DNA of 60,000 nucleotides from Membranipora membranacea (GCA_914767715.1 OU612070.1:9753501-9813500); one strand, 5' to 3'; numbered from the stretch's first letter, positions 44,501 through 58,142 are shown. Numbers and translations are program-made. Notes: generated from the sequence alone by a model not told the origin.

Positions 44501-47500
44501 ATCTATCACAAATGAAATACGGAATGTTATTGAGTTCCACAATGCAATTATTAGGATTTCACACTCAGGTTAGGGCAATGGACCCATACGTGATATCGAT
44601 ATGATATATATTGAAATCACATGGGGTGAATGCTGTTAACCAGATCTAAAAGCCCATAACCTTTAGTATATGAATTTTTTCAGCTTAAACCTGTCTCTCA
44701 TAAATACCCTATCGATAAAATTTATACTGACCTCCTCACAGATTTAGACCTTCCCATGGTGACCTGCGTTTGCGGAGGCTTGTGTACCCGCCCTTAACTT
44801 GATCTGATCTTGATCTAATCATCCATGTTATGCCCACGCTCAATGATATATATATATATTTGACAGCCCCAGATAATGGGTGTATAGGGTACGTGCTCCG
44901 TACTGGGTTCAACTCATCACAGGGTACTCTGCTAAGAACTATACTATTCAGTGTGAAGAGAGTGACAGCTAATAACCTGGAGACTTTCATGTTTATTCTC
45001 TTCCTGCTCATGTTTGCCATCGCAGCATCAGCTTATGTCTGGGTTGAAGGTAGGTGATCATAATGGAGCATTATCTCGTGCAGAAAACAGCCCTTGTTCA
45101 AATTTTATTTGCTTTTTCTGTTACCAAATCTTCACCAATTTGATCTGTAATATTGTTATATTGTCCTGCATCCATTATCCATTTTGTCAACTAAAGAGTT
45201 GGCGCCTAGTACATGTATCTTGGATCTTGTAAGCAATCTTACTAAAGCCGACCTGGGACTGGCGGCGATGATGAAAGAGCTAACTTTTCATTTCCATGAG
45301 TTTGGCGCGACCACTGAGGGAGCAGTCCTGATTGATTATTCCAGGCCCCAGGTGTACCTACTGAAGGTTTTATTGTTTGTTAGCACAGTTTAATAACACA
45401 ACAGCTCAGTTTGATTTATGCAATATCTACATTATACCTATTGTGTTTTAATAGGAACTAAAGACCCTAACAGGAATAAATACAAGCTGTTCCTGGAGTG
45501 TACTCTAATTCTAACATCAGTGGTCCCTCCTGAGCTGCCTATAGAGTTGTCGCTAGCTGTTAACTCATCTCTGTTAGCTCTCGTTAAACTCTGTAAGTTT
45601 TTATGTCCTAACTTCATGTTATCAATATGTCTGTATATATACATGTTATATATCTGTATATATATCTGTATATATCACTGTGTTCAATCCTCATCACATT
45701 TATATTCAATACACTTATAGCTCAAACACATTTAATTGTACTATAGACCCAGGTAGCGCCAATGGTTATTCATTAGCGCCACAATCAGTTTTTTTCATGT
45801 TAAGCTCCAACTAAATCAATCTCAATACTGATAATTTGGAGTTTCATGACTTTTTCACGCAAGCTCCGAACTACATGATCAAAACAGGGTGATGAATATA
45901 GATTGTAAGTTTTGGGATTTGCCCATAGAGAAGGGTATGCATTTCTCTCACATGCTATATTTATGATACACTTTGATGCAGTGTCAGCAGCGAACGATTT
46001 TTCATTAACCTTCCCATCTCTATAATTTCAGCTGTATATTGCACAGAGCCTTTTAGAATACCATTTGCTGGTAAGATAGATATCTGCTGCTTCGATAAGA
46101 CAGGAACCCTCACTAGTGATGACCTGATAGTGCAAGGATTGGCTGGTATCGGGTAAGTGTCAGATACGTGTCCAATAAGTAACGGATTACTCTAAAGCCT
46201 GGTACCCATCAACTGCATAACTGTCCCAGGAACTCATCTGCGATCATGCACGACCACTTGTGCATTGCTGTGATTGATGGGTACAAAATACACAGAGATC
46301 GTGCGTTTACAAATACCTTCGCACGAAAGTAGAATTGATTTTACTTTCGTGCGTTATGTTGTGCGATATGTTGTGCTGCATTTTGTGGTACCCACAAACT
46401 CTTTAATGATTGCCAGTGCAAAATCTTAGAAATTCCTGAGATTAAAAAAGCACATTGGTGGGTACAAGGCTTAAGATTCATTGAGGATAAGTGTTACATT
46501 TATTGACTTGCAGTAATATTTGCAATAGAGTTGAACTTAAGGTTGAAAGCCTGTGTAGAAGTGGGGTGAGCTGAACATGTAGGGTTCCGAAAATTCTGCC
46601 AGCTTGGTTTGGTGGTGGAAACTCGAGAATCAATCTTTTGTGCTCGGATTCCCAGCCCATCACACTCAGATTCAGTTAGACAGTGCTATGTCAAAGTCGA
46701 ATTTGTTTTTTATTAATCTGTCTCATGAACTATCATATAAAATTTGAGAGGAATGGTCGCATCCGAAACACACTTATCCCTAAAGAGGCATCAATAAAAC
46801 CTCCCCTAAGGAAAAATATGAGGACGCCATCACAGGGACATCAACCAGGTACATCTGGACATACTAGATACTATACCGGGAATATCTGCTAATGACCAAT
46901 TTTTTGAGAATCAAGCAAATTCTTAGCTTGATTTGGATATAGCGATCATAAACCATGTTTGATGTGTTTTGTTTTGCATGACAGGGACCACCCTGATAAG
47001 TTAGTACCAGTAGAAGAAGCACCTGTGCCCACTATTCAGGTATTAGCCACCTGTCAGGCACTTGTTGTGTTAGATGATGGTGATCTGGTCGGTGATCCGA
47101 TGGAGAAGGCAACCCTCAAAGCTATACAGTGGAATCCTACAAAATGTAAGTACATAACAGAACTGGCATATTGAATATAGTCCTAAATGTTAATGAAGTA
47201 ATTTTTTGCAAGTCCAATTTGTTGTCAGCTATGACAGTTGTTGTTTTAATGATGCCTCAATGCAATTCCGTTAACATAGTGTTTTATAAAACTATGGATG
47301 GTACGTGAAAGATAAGTCTCCTGCTGCATTGTAACCTCTAACCTCTAACATAAATTCGAGATTTAGGATTTGAGAAATTTTAAAAGGTTGTTGGAGAGCC
47401 TCTCATCGATACAGTTTGTTTGTTTACTGAATAATATAGAATGATAACAATAGTATAGTTGAATCTCTATGTAAGCAATGCTTGAACTAGCAGTTGGCTC

Positions 47501-50500
47501 GAACTTTAAAACTTCTATACGACAAAATAATAACTTACAAGATTTTCACCTAACAAATACCATGGTAGCAATCTTTTCACTCTGTCAATTGCTCAGGAGA
47601 ACTCTTTTGCAGAAACATTTATACTTGAAAGTTATATCATATTTTACTTTTTAGCTGATGGAGTCTGCCCAGCCAAGTCATCAAAGCTGAAAACGAACGC
47701 AATGAAGATATTTCACAGATTTCACTTCTCGAGTGCGCTTAAGCGTATGAGTGTAGTGGCTGGATATCAGACAGCGGGCAGCACTGAGCAGGATTGTGTG
47801 GCTACGGTTAAAGGTGCCCCTGAGACGCTACAGAATATGGTATGTTTATGATCTTACAGAATATCTGTATTGGTAGGTCCCTGGTAGTATATCTAACCCA
47901 ATATATGGATCCCCCATGTCATTTTACAACTAAAGGTCCAAGTTCCAAATCTATGTGGCCATACTGTGAAGAATAATGACCTGAAACAGAAGTGCTGACT
48001 GTATTTTTTTAGAAAACTTTTTATTTGGGAATCCCTCCTTCAGGACGACGTAAGGGCGAAGCAAACATGATCGCAAGTACTATAATATGAGTGTTTTCTG
48101 TTGTTGTTTTCTGCTCATGAAATACCTTAACAGTGTCTAATACCCTTGCTCTCCTTGCTAAACTTGAGGACACTTGTTACAAGACACTAAAAGTTATTCA
48201 TGAAAAGAAAACATCAACAGAAAACAACTAATTTTCAACTTGTAACATAGCAACAGCGGCAATGTTACCTCTGCCTGAAGGAGGGATTTCCAAATAAAAG
48301 TTTTCTAACAAATAAAGCCAGCACTTCTGTATCAGGTCATTATTCTTCACAGTATGGCCTCAGATCCATGTATTAGGTTAGATATACTACCAGGGACCTC
48401 CCATTGCAGATAATCTTCAACTTCCTTAGATAAAGGTGGATTTAATTTTCTGATAGCTTGTAGATGAAATTGTAATTTGGAGTTGCTCCCCTTTGAACTA
48501 ATGCTCAAAATGCAGGCGAGTTGTATCAAAGTGATATATAAACCGCACTAGAGATAATTTGCATTAACGATGTTACCAGAGATTGAAGAATGTAGGTCAG
48601 TCGGCATGCTATCTAACATGCAATTATTTGCGATCCCACCCTAGTCCACTCACTGATTTGCTGGTTTCCCAGGTGTACTCCTAGAACTGAGAGAAAATTG
48701 GTGCATAACATGTCGGCTGAATATTATATTATTTGGATATTCCAATGAAAAACTAGGAAATATTTCTATGGGCCTGCCTAACACACACATCCGACACTTG
48801 CTGCAATATTGATAAAATAATTGCCCGTTGTTTTCTTTATATCGTTTCTGTCAAAATGTGGCCACTCTTGACTTGCGGGAAAGAAAGGTTCACAGTTATT
48901 TGAAAAATGTCTGAAGATGTCACAAAAACATCAATTTTATGTTTACAGTTTAAAGATGTACCAAAGTTTTATGAGGAGACTTACCTAACTTTAGCTCGAC
49001 AAGGTGCCAGAGTGATAGCTCTCGGGTATAAACCACTGGGAACTCTCACTCATTCTCAGGTTAGTCATGGAACCATACATTGATAGATGTGATCCCACAT
49101 GAACTGTGACCTTTTCATATGCTGTAGACTTGTTCAATTGCCCAGGCTGATGCTTGTCGCAAGTTAGTTTAAGCGCTCAAATTGTGACAGGAAAACTGGT
49201 AGTAACATTCCTCTATCAACCACTTCCCTCAAAAATGGTTAATAATGGGACGCTACTTAAAGCTATCCAGCTACCAGCATACCCACACACCGGTATTTGT
49301 GGGACCGTTGGTATCTGAAGTGTACAACAGTGCAACTTTTATTCTTATAATGAGCTGTCCCTTCCATAGAGTTATTATACTGTAGCTAGACAATAAGTCT
49401 ATGGTATCCTTCCCTCTGAATGGGCACACAACTCCAAAACTTACACATTGTCAGGAGCCTTTAATAAGAGACACCAAGCAGTGAAACTTAAATGCTGTAT
49501 CTGAGAAAGAATGTACAATCAAATGTATTATCATTAATTCTAAGCTTTTTATATATATATAAGGTTTTTGTTCATCCAGATCAACCTGTAGAAACTTAAC
49601 TGTTTCATTTTATTACAGATACGAGAGTTGACAAGGGATGAGGTAGAGTGTGAGCTGATCTTTTGTGGATTTATAGCTTTATCCTGTCCTCTGAAACCAG
49701 ATTCTAAGGCTGCTATCAAAGAGATACAACATAGCTCTCATTACGTGAGTAGTCATGCATAATATAATATAATACAATATAATAAAATTAAGTTAGCAGT
49801 CATGCATAATATGATAATCATTATTAATATTCTGGTCATTTCAAAATAGTCATGCCTCTGCTCCTATGGTTCTCAATTAATGCAATTGGCAGCATTTTTG
49901 TATCAAAAAACATGCAAGGTGCTTTTTTGGCCTTTAGGGAGTTGAACTGTATATTCTTCTTGAAGGTTGTTTGACTCACTGTCGCGCTAAAAATACTTGA
50001 CAATATGCCAATTGCATTTATTACCTGATTACCTGCCATAGTCGTTCGAAGTTAAAAAATGGCCCATGGTTATATCAGGCATTTTATTTTTGCAGACTTG
50101 CATGATAACCGGCGATAACCCTCTGACAGCTTGCCACATTGCGAAAGAGCTGAGGATGACACGTAAACCACACACATTGATTCTGACAGGTCCAAACAAG
50201 AAGGTTGACACCTGGCAATGGGTGTCAGTAGATGGCACGCAGTCAATAGAACTGTCAGCAGAGACACTAGGCAAACTTAAGGGTCATGATCTCTGTGTCA
50301 CTGGAGAGGTAGGTGGTGTTTTTGATGGAGCATTAGATACTTATGGCTATGGTGAGTGCTATGACCTACCACTCTAGTACTTTAAAGGATCCCTAGATGC
50401 ACACTTTGTTTCAAGACCAACCATTGATGAATTTCATAAGTTTTGCGTTGTGTAACTGATATTCATCAATACAGCGTGGTAAATGTCTCAATTTCAACGT

Positions 50501-53500
50501 AATCTGCGGATGACTATGATTGTTATGATGAAGCATGAAAAAGGCATGGAGACCGAAACTTTATCAACACACTTTTTCACACATATGCTTTAACTAATCA
50601 CATCTCAATAAATATACCCCCCCCCCCACAAGAAATAGGTTTCAGTGAAATAATATAGGCGCGATGTAATAGGTGGTGTCTAGGTTTGTTTCTATTGGTA
50701 TGATTGCAGGGCCTTACCCAACTACAGAATGTAAAACTAGATAAGAAGCTTATACCGTGTACTGCTGTGTTCGCACGAGTCGCTCCCAAACAGAAGGAGC
50801 TGGTGGTCACTACTATGAAGGTCAGTCATGGTTTAACTTTTTTAACAAAAGTATAGACATAAGTTCATGTATCAATATACTTATCTATTAGCCCATGTTT
50901 TTCTGCTAAAAAACCTATAAATTATATAAGGGGGCTGTCACATTGTAAGTATTTCTTGGAAAGGTTTTCCCCTGACTAGTTTGAATATTGTTTGTACATG
51001 AGGCAATCTAGGGTCAGCTTTGTTTCAGTTCTACACATGTTAAAGTTATAGTGGATAAAAACTCTTTGAAATGGCTTTGATTTTAATGAAATAAATTTTC
51101 CTTGAAGTTAAATAGAGGTTTAGATCAGAAGGTTATGTAAAAGCCTAATACTCAACAAACGAACACTTTACCTGCTTTGACCTTATAAATTAATTTGATA
51201 AACAACCTGAGGTAATAATGCCAAAGACTCTCTGTTACATATGGGTGATGTAATGAAAGATGACGCTGTGTTTTTCTGTTGATGAGGCACTACTGGTATT
51301 TCAAAAATGTCCATAACCGATGTGTGTGGAATGCCCCAGGTTTTGAGTTGATACATTTTATATAAATGTATACTTTAATGTAATCACCGACTAATGCATC
51401 ATGACAAATGACGCCATGTGAAAAACTAGGAATGGAATTAAATGAATTTTTTAATAAGCAGTTTATCATAGAATGCTGTATTACCGACAATTATGTGTGA
51501 TGCAAATTCTCAATTACATACACAGGTAATGAAAAAGCATTTTGCAGCTACTAATAACTAATAATACATGGTAATTTACCGATGCTGTTAAATCTCTTAC
51601 AGGAGTTGGGATACACAACACTGATGTGTGGGGATGGTACTAACGATGTAGCAGCCCTGAAACATTCTCATGTCGGAGTAGCTCTGCTGTCAGCTATGAG
51701 ACCAACTATAAGATCTGATCAGTCCAAATCTATCAGCCCTACAGAGCAGGTATGGTGTATGCCTGTAAATAATATGAAATGTACCAACTTTGTTGTGGCG
51801 TCATCAAGATAGTTATATCAAATTTTCTATTTCCCAGGGACACCGGCCCATAATAAATATTCCTTCACTGACACGTAGGTAGTGAACTTATATCCCTCGA
51901 TATCTAAAATAACATGAATTGTTTCTATGACGTAATCTCACTGTTATTGTAATATTGGCCATATGATGCAACAAATTGTGTTCTGTAAATGCTGGTGAAG
52001 ATAACTATCCCAACCAAGTACATCGCTGAGTAAGACATCTTTGCTTTTACAGATATGGCCTCTCTAGGTTCTAGGTATTTGGTGTGAGTCGCAAATGAAT
52101 ATCTCAATGAGCTAGTTTAGAGCCCCCAATTTTAAAGTAGTAGGCTTTTGCCAATAAAATATTTCGGGTTTTTTAAAACGTCAACAGGACCATAAGAAGA
52201 GAACAATACAATATTTTTAAAAAATCAATACCGGATTAACTGCACTGCCTTGCTCAATTCCTACTCTTTGTTTTGTTTCAGAAATCAACAGAGACCGTTG
52301 GTTCGACTGCAAACCAATCAAACAATGGCCCGGGTGCTGTGGTGAGACCAATGAGAACATCAGGGCCAACACCACCGGCCCGTATTAGTAACAGGCGGGC
52401 TGTGGCTAGAGGCGCTGATGTACATCCATCTGTGGCAGCTGCGAATCAGGTATATATCAGTATGGTATCACTACACAATTACTGTCAGATCAAATTCCAA
52501 GGCAGCTCAGTAGCTAATTACTCGTCTGCAGTCCAATATCAAAGGGTCACGGCTTGCTCATAGCTATTTTTGTGACCAGTCATGGTCAAGGAATGCACGG
52601 GGACACGGCAACATGTAGGTCAAAATCCTTAAATCAATTATAACCTTAATCATTTTTGACTGATTAAATACACAGCAGTGGCCAATCTAGAAGTTACTAC
52701 CCCAGTAATCTTTCACTGAAAACATGACTTGTAATGGTTGTAATTATGCCCAGGTGGAGTTGTCAAAGGTAAACTAATAGTTATCGTTTGCGCCTGCTGA
52801 CCTTTGCGTTTTACACTGATGCTATCTATGAACTGTTTATACTGTGTGTGTGTGTTTTAATGTTAGCCTAACCTCACCGTATTAAGTTTGCCAGCCTTAC
52901 TGTCCTCTCACTCTCTAAACCAGTGCTGTTTTGATATGGAAATACTCATCGATCGATAAATATTAAAAACTCAATTTTTATGATTACTCAAAAATGTGTT
53001 ATAAGTAAAATTGAGCTTTGATCTGTGGAGGTTATAAATTACCTAATATTAACTTTATAACCTCCACAGATCTAAGCATTTAATAGTCAGACAGCTATTT
53101 CTGTTCCGGATATGTATAATGTTAAATAGTATATAATATATAATATATGTTTGTATTTCCATGTAACAGAGGGTGGCTAATATGGAGAAGATGCTGAGAG
53201 AAATGGAAGAAGCTGAGAATCCAGTGGTCAAGCTCGGAGACGCCAGTATAGCCTCTCCCTTCACCTCAAAATTCTCTACTATTCAGTCTGGTAAGACTCG
53301 CCATACGTAGTCAAATCGCAATGAAATCATGTGATTGCAGTGCCCTTTGGAGTGGAAATCTTTTTATCTCTCACAGTAAGCCATTTTTGAGCTACCTAGT
53401 CGGCAAAAATCACCGCTAACCAGCTTGTGACCAAAATATCCCATACTATACATGTGACCAACATCTGAGGTCTTTATTTTGAATCACTCAGCTCACATTT

Positions 53501-56500
53501 TTTGTTTCTATTGGATAAACTTGTTCTCAAGTCATTGACTCTATAACAAAATATGAGAAAAAACGAAAAACACTGATCTGAAATGCAGGAAGCACATAGG
53601 GAAATGTACAATTGCAACAATGCAATGGATATCAATTCCATATTTAAATTGTGATACAGCAATAACAGGAATCTATCAGAATTATTAACCTTAATGGCCC
53701 CTTATATATACATGGTCACAGTTTAACTATGATGAAAACCATCAAGATAGTGATAAATGGTGAGCATACGACAAGTAACTCAATATTAGGCCATTACTAG
53801 GCAGTACGGTTTTGAATATCAGCAAGCGCTCTACATTGCTGGTTACACTACCAGAATATCGATATTTTCTGAGTCATGTGAATTTCCAACAAATCTTTAC
53901 CAGCGGAAACAGGAAACGTGGGACACAAAATACAACATTAAAACATTTTTAAGCATTATTCTGTCCCAATGGACAGGGCACGCTAGTCTCTGTAGCCTTT
54001 AAATGTCATTGGCTTTTGAGTAACCCCTATCCTATCGGAGGCTGTATTTCTAAGAGATGGAGTGCTTTACTATCATGTAGATTTGCATTTCGGCTCGATA
54101 TTTTTGTGTGTCTCTTCCGAGTGCAACGCTGATCATCTCTCTAGCGCAGCGAGTTCAGTTAATACACATGAGATCCTTACACCGTTAACAAAGGCGATTC
54201 TTGATACGTACTCCATAACCCAAAATGTGCAGTGTAGTGTAATTTCTTTGCGAGGGCAGATACCTTTGTACAAAATAATATATTATGTAGCTGTTGCCCC
54301 GACACATGTCACGTCAAATCTGAAAGTTCATTGTTTTGAGAAATACCAGCAAAACCAGCGGTAAACAAGCCAACTCGTTGCCACTACGCTGTCATTACGT
54401 GCTGACATGAATAAATCTGTGTTTGTGAACTCAAAAGCGACATTAAAACATCATCAATATTTCATCATTTGAGCTGCAACTCCAATTACTAAAGTGAGAT
54501 GCACCTATTTTCAGTATTGACAAATTCCACTGATAAATAGAGTGTAGGGCATGGCTCGTGGGAGTTTGGTGCAAATGAATTCTGCTGTGGCCAAATGTTA
54601 AATAGATCCATATTTGTTTGATGGAAGTTTAAGCCTAACATTATCCTTTACCTGATATGATGCTAAAATGATTGCATTTATTTTACTTTGTATTGTTTCT
54701 ATGTTTTCAGTGTGTTACATTATAAAGCAGGGAAGATGTACACTAGTTACTACACTTCAGATGTTTAAGATTCTAGCTCTCAATGCTCTGGTGTTAGCTT
54801 ACACTCAAAGTGTCCTCTATTTAGATGGTATAAAATTTAGCGACACTCAGGCCACTATGCAGGGTCTTCTACTTGCCGGATGCTTCTTATTCATCTCAAG
54901 GTCGCGGGTAGGTCACGCTGACAATTGCTATTCTAGTGCACACTGTCATCGATATAACACTATTAACACGTCTATCTCTGATCTTTAGAGTCATTTCAGT
55001 AGCAGTGCCTAACATGTACCCACCCCTAATCAATAAAATTGGACACGGGACGTCACACCAAATTCCTTGTGATGATCCTTCTCTTACTAAATTAATTAAT
55101 GCACTCTATCAATAAGAGATATACATGCAATAGTATATCACATGATCAATGTGATTCTTGTGTCCTTTCTGGGAAAAAAACTCTTCAAACAAATTTTTTA
55201 TGCCAATAATACCATACATCGATTCACTTTTCCAAGCTTTCTAATAATACATTTTTCATTGAATCTGCTATTTTTAATTCCAGGGACAACAAATCTTCAC
55301 TCAATTATGAATCAGTCCTTCTTTGTCGAAATCCATCTGACAAGCTTTTCACGGAATTAAAAAATTCGATCCTCTCTCATCTACACTTTATAACATCATA
55401 ACATTTAGCTTATCACACGACTCTTTGAACTTTGCCTAACATTGATCAGTTTTGATTCTTTATTTTGCTTATTTGCAGCCACTGAAGACACTTTCGAAAC
55501 AGAGACCGCTGACAAACATATTTAACTTCTATACTATCTTGTCAGTACTGCTACAGTTTGCCATACACTTCTGTAGTCTTATATACTTAGCCCGAGAGGC
55601 ACACAGTCGCATGCCGGCAAGGTAAGCAAGCTGAGCGTACGACGTACCATGGCCCTGGTCAACCAGCTCTATACATTATGTATGATTTGCATCATGACAA
55701 ACGTTTGCTGTTTCAAGGTTTCTTTGGTGTTATGCCAGAATATTCTGGTAATCGTGCTGACCTAGCGCCCAAGGTAATTCTAATTGAGGCATTTCATGAG
55801 GAGCTATCATGTAAAATCTTCCGGGCTCGATCTCGAGGGAGTTTCCCTGGCTTCTCCCTATCCACATACCGAAACACTCAAAGCAACTTCAATCACAACC
55901 ACAATCTCTCAAAGTACTCTCATATCTCATCTCAACATGCACACTCACACAAGCTGTCATCAATGATTTGGTAATAATCAAAATTTTGTATAGTGGTCTG
56001 TGAAAAACTATGGGTTTTTGTAAAAAGTACAGTCTTCGTCCACCACCCTCTCTACACTTAAGACAAGACAAGAGACTGTCTTTTTTTCCCCATATTTTGA
56101 CATATTGTATGCTTGCTTAAAGGGCAACCAAGGTTTCGCAGCAAAGCATTAATGGGTAGGAAATAATGTGCTGGGCAGCATCAGCTTTGTGCATTACGCG
56201 ATGCAAAACTCAAAGTAGTTGCCGACTCTAAGCTGGGTAAGACTTCAGTTTAGGGGAGGTTCCAAGACTTTGCTGTAATAATTATAGAGCACAGGCTAAA
56301 TAGTAACAGGAACAGGAAACTGCTATGTGGTATTCTCTTTTAGCTGAGTTTGAGTACCGGATGGAAGAAATGTTTCACCAGAATTCTGGCTGAATAATCA
56401 TCCGAATTATGTTTTGTCTTTTTCCCCATGCAGAAGGTGCAATCTGCTATTAATCAATGGCCATCAATGAGAAGTTGTTTGAAACCTTGGTTGCCCTTTA

Positions 56501-58142
56501 AAGTCTCCCACCTAAAATTTGACAATTTTTCAACTTTTTTTTTATAGAGACGAAGAGTTTGTTAATCTTGAAAAGAAATTTGAGCCAAATCTTCTCAACT
56601 CTACCATGTATATGATATCTATGGGTCTACAACTATCCACCTTCGCTGTTAATTATAAGGTAAGGCTAATGTCATCTTATGAATATGATGTGGTAGAGCT
56701 ATTTATAATATTTGTCTAGTTATTTTTGTAATCCCTCAGTTTGGGATAGGGCAGTCATCAACGACAAAATTACCTGTATGAATATTTCAACATCAAGGAT
56801 GGACTTTGACTTTTAAAATACACACTTTGCGCATGCATGTGCACCAATCAATTCAGGTTGGTTATCTTTGCACCGTAACGACTGAACTAATTCAAATGTG
56901 CTTGAGTTCCTAAATTATAGTTCTGAACCGGCCCGAACTGGGTAAAAGTGAGCTTCTATAAGCAAAGTGTAATTAGGTCAATTGGGCCAGTTTGTGGCAT
57001 TGTCGCTACGGTGCAGAGAGACTCGTATCACAGAGTCGATCTGCAAGCAGTATGTAAAATACATGAGGTTCCCAGATGAATCTTTTGGAATGGCGAGATG
57101 GCGCAATCGTTAAGCGCAATTTTTTATTCACTGCCTGGCGATTGGTGCCACAAGAGTTGTGGGTTCACGTACCACTGGGGAAGCTGTTAAGGTTGATTGT
57201 TCCAGCCCCCAGCACCCTCGGGTGTATACCTCTTCTTACGATTCTTTCCCAGCCAGCTTAGGTGATATCTTGTTTCCGCAATGTTGTGTTTTGAAGGTGT
57301 GTGAATGAAGGATGCGTTGTAGGTTTCCATCACTCAAGAGGATTGATAAGAATATGATTTCAGCAACTGCTATGAAAATATCACACAAGACCACCCTCAT
57401 TGTTAAGCAATAATTGTTCTTGCAAATAGCTCACTGTGTGTTTAATTCTAAGTGTTTTTGTTTTTTTTAAATATCTTTATTTTTCTGCAGGGTCGACCAT
57501 TTATGGAGAGTCTAACAGAAAATAAGCCTCTATTCTACAGTCTTATGGTGTCAGGGTCGGTACTGTTCTGTCTCGCCAGCGGGCTGATGCCTGATCTGTC
57601 AAACTACTTTGAGTTAGTCCAGTTCCCAACGGAAGTAAGCGTAACTAACAATCAATATTTTTTTCCTACTTTAGCTTTGTATAGTAATATTAAAAGGTTT
57701 AACCATAGAGTGCTCTGATACTCTAGACTTCTAGAGCTATGCTAAAAAATGTCTCACTCAGTTATCGCATAAATCCATGACACAAACTAGTTATGGTTGT
57801 AAATCAGAGGTAGTCAAGTTGGTGTTAGCTTTATATTTACTGCCAGCTGTCAGCCTGTATGCCAACAGTACTGACCTAGGAACAGCTCGTTACATCATTC
57901 GTAATCAAACATAATATCACAGAGTAAGGATATATCCATACTCTGTGATATTATTATAATCTCAAAATATTTCTTCTTTTTTTGCTCTTCTGAGTTATTT
58001 TAGTTCCTCTTTTTTACGTTTGTAGTACCGGAATACTCTGTGTGCAGTTCTTGCAGCTGATTTTGCGGGGGCGTACTTCATAGACCGAGTATGTGTGTTC
58101 TTGTTTGAGAAAACTCGAGCTAAGCCAATATGGAACTTTTAA
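38600..58142 (+). CDS. ATP13A1, P5A-type ER ATPase (transmembrane helix dislocase)
   Basis: Twenty-five exons: 38600-38857, 39416-39502, 40067-40242, 40997-41107, 41734-41851, 42577-42646, 43206-43334, 43628-43735, 44867-45049, 45455-45592, 46032-46152, 46985-47145, 47655-47839, 48949-49059, 49619-49744, 50096-50308, 50710-50820, 51603-51749, 52282-52449, 53170-53290, 54711-54907, 55479-55621, 56548-56659, 57491-57634, 58026-58142. Total 3555 nt, 1184 residues, every phase consistent. P5A ATPases sit in the ER membrane and extract mis-inserted helices and tail-anchored proteins. Motifs: actuator TGES (301-304), P5A signature PPELP in M4 (438-442), DKTGT with phospho-Asp 481, KGAPE (from 606), TGDNP (699-703) and hinge GDGTND (812-817). 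Two N-terminal membrane helices lie at about 22-45 and 54-76, and six more follow the hinge and a low-complexity linker (exon 19). An in-frame ATG at 38510 would add 30 residues; I prefer 38600/38603. Confidence 0.97.
40658..40770. repeat. Short inverted repeat in ATP13A1 intron 3
   Basis: CAAAATCAGGG (40658-40668) and CCCTGATTTTG (40760-40770) are exact reverse complements bounding 113 bp. It could be a tiny MITE; no target duplication was found. Confidence 0.45.
42868..42954 (+). tRNA. tRNA-Arg (anticodon UCU) with 13-nt intron
   Basis: All arms fold: acceptor GGCCTCT with AGAGGTC (one G-U pair), D-arm GCGC/GCGC, anticodon stem TCTGA with TTAGA, T-arm GTGGG/CCCAC, discriminator A. The loop is CTTCTA, then a 13-nt insertion (GTGGTTAGATGGT), then A; it sits between positions 37 and 38, the canonical site for nuclear tRNA introns. 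TTTT at 42956-42959 is a Pol III terminator. The gene lies within ATP13A1 intron 6 in the same orientation. Confidence 0.93.
46196..46471. mobile_element. PIF/Harbinger-like MITE in ATP13A1 intron 11
   Basis: Terminal inverted repeats AGCCTGGTACCCATCAA and TTGGTGGGTACAAGGCT match at 15 of 17 positions. The element is flanked by TAA on both sides (46193-46195 and 46472-46474), a 3-bp target duplication of the TWA type used by PIF/Harbinger. It is 276 bp and non-coding. An inner inverted copy of the end motif (TTGATGGGTAC, about 46274-46284) makes the left part a hairpin by itself. The superfamily call rests on the TSD and TIR style. Confidence 0.75.
47875..48399. mobile_element. 525-bp fold-back element in ATP13A1 intron 13
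   Basis: The two halves are inverted copies of each other along nearly their whole length, with a centre near 48150. The outer 24 bp (starting AGGTCCCTGG and ending CCAGGGACCT) are perfect, and long internal segments also pair (for example CCATACTGTGAAGAATAATG and AAATCCCTCCTTCAGG). The right half lacks about 50 bp of the left. No clear target duplication is seen. It begins 36 nt after exon 13 ends, so the pre-mRNA should form a long hairpin close to the splice donor. Confidence 0.88.
53015..53077. repeat. Hairpin in ATP13A1 intron 19
   Basis: Arms 53015-53038 and 53054-53077 are complementary over 24 bp with one mismatch (core GATCTGTGGAGGTTATAAA) around a 15-nt loop. It ends about 90 bp before exon 20. 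A tiny palindromic insertion or a structured intron element; no gene. Confidence 0.85.
56121..56497. mobile_element. TTAA-flanked MITE in ATP13A1 intron 22
   Basis: Perfect terminal inverted repeats (left AGGGCAACCAAGGTTTC, right GAAACCTTGGTTGCCCT) bound 377 bp and are flanked by TTAA at 56117-56120 and 56498-56501. TTAA target sites are typical of piggyBac-type transposition, although the ends do not show the classical CCC start. There is no coding capacity. Confidence 0.85.
57092..57180 (+). repeat. tRNA-derived SINE or tRNA pseudogene relic, ATP13A1 intron 23
   Basis: A good box A (TGGCGCAATCG, 57099-57109) and a T-arm-like segment (GTGGGTTCACGTACCAC, 57159-57175) have roughly tRNA-like spacing, but no acceptor stem closes and the anticodon arm is not convincing. 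Confidence 0.5.
57911..57954. repeat. 16-bp-arm hairpin in ATP13A1 intron 24
   Basis: Arms 57911-57926 and 57939-57954 (ATAATATCACAGAGTA and its complement) are perfect; inner GGA/TCC can extend the stem. About 70 bp before exon 25. Confidence 0.85.

Noticed and set aside
50615-50630. Poly-C run in ATP13A1 intron 16 and poly-G run near 28638
   Set aside because: Simple homopolymers with no accompanying structure.
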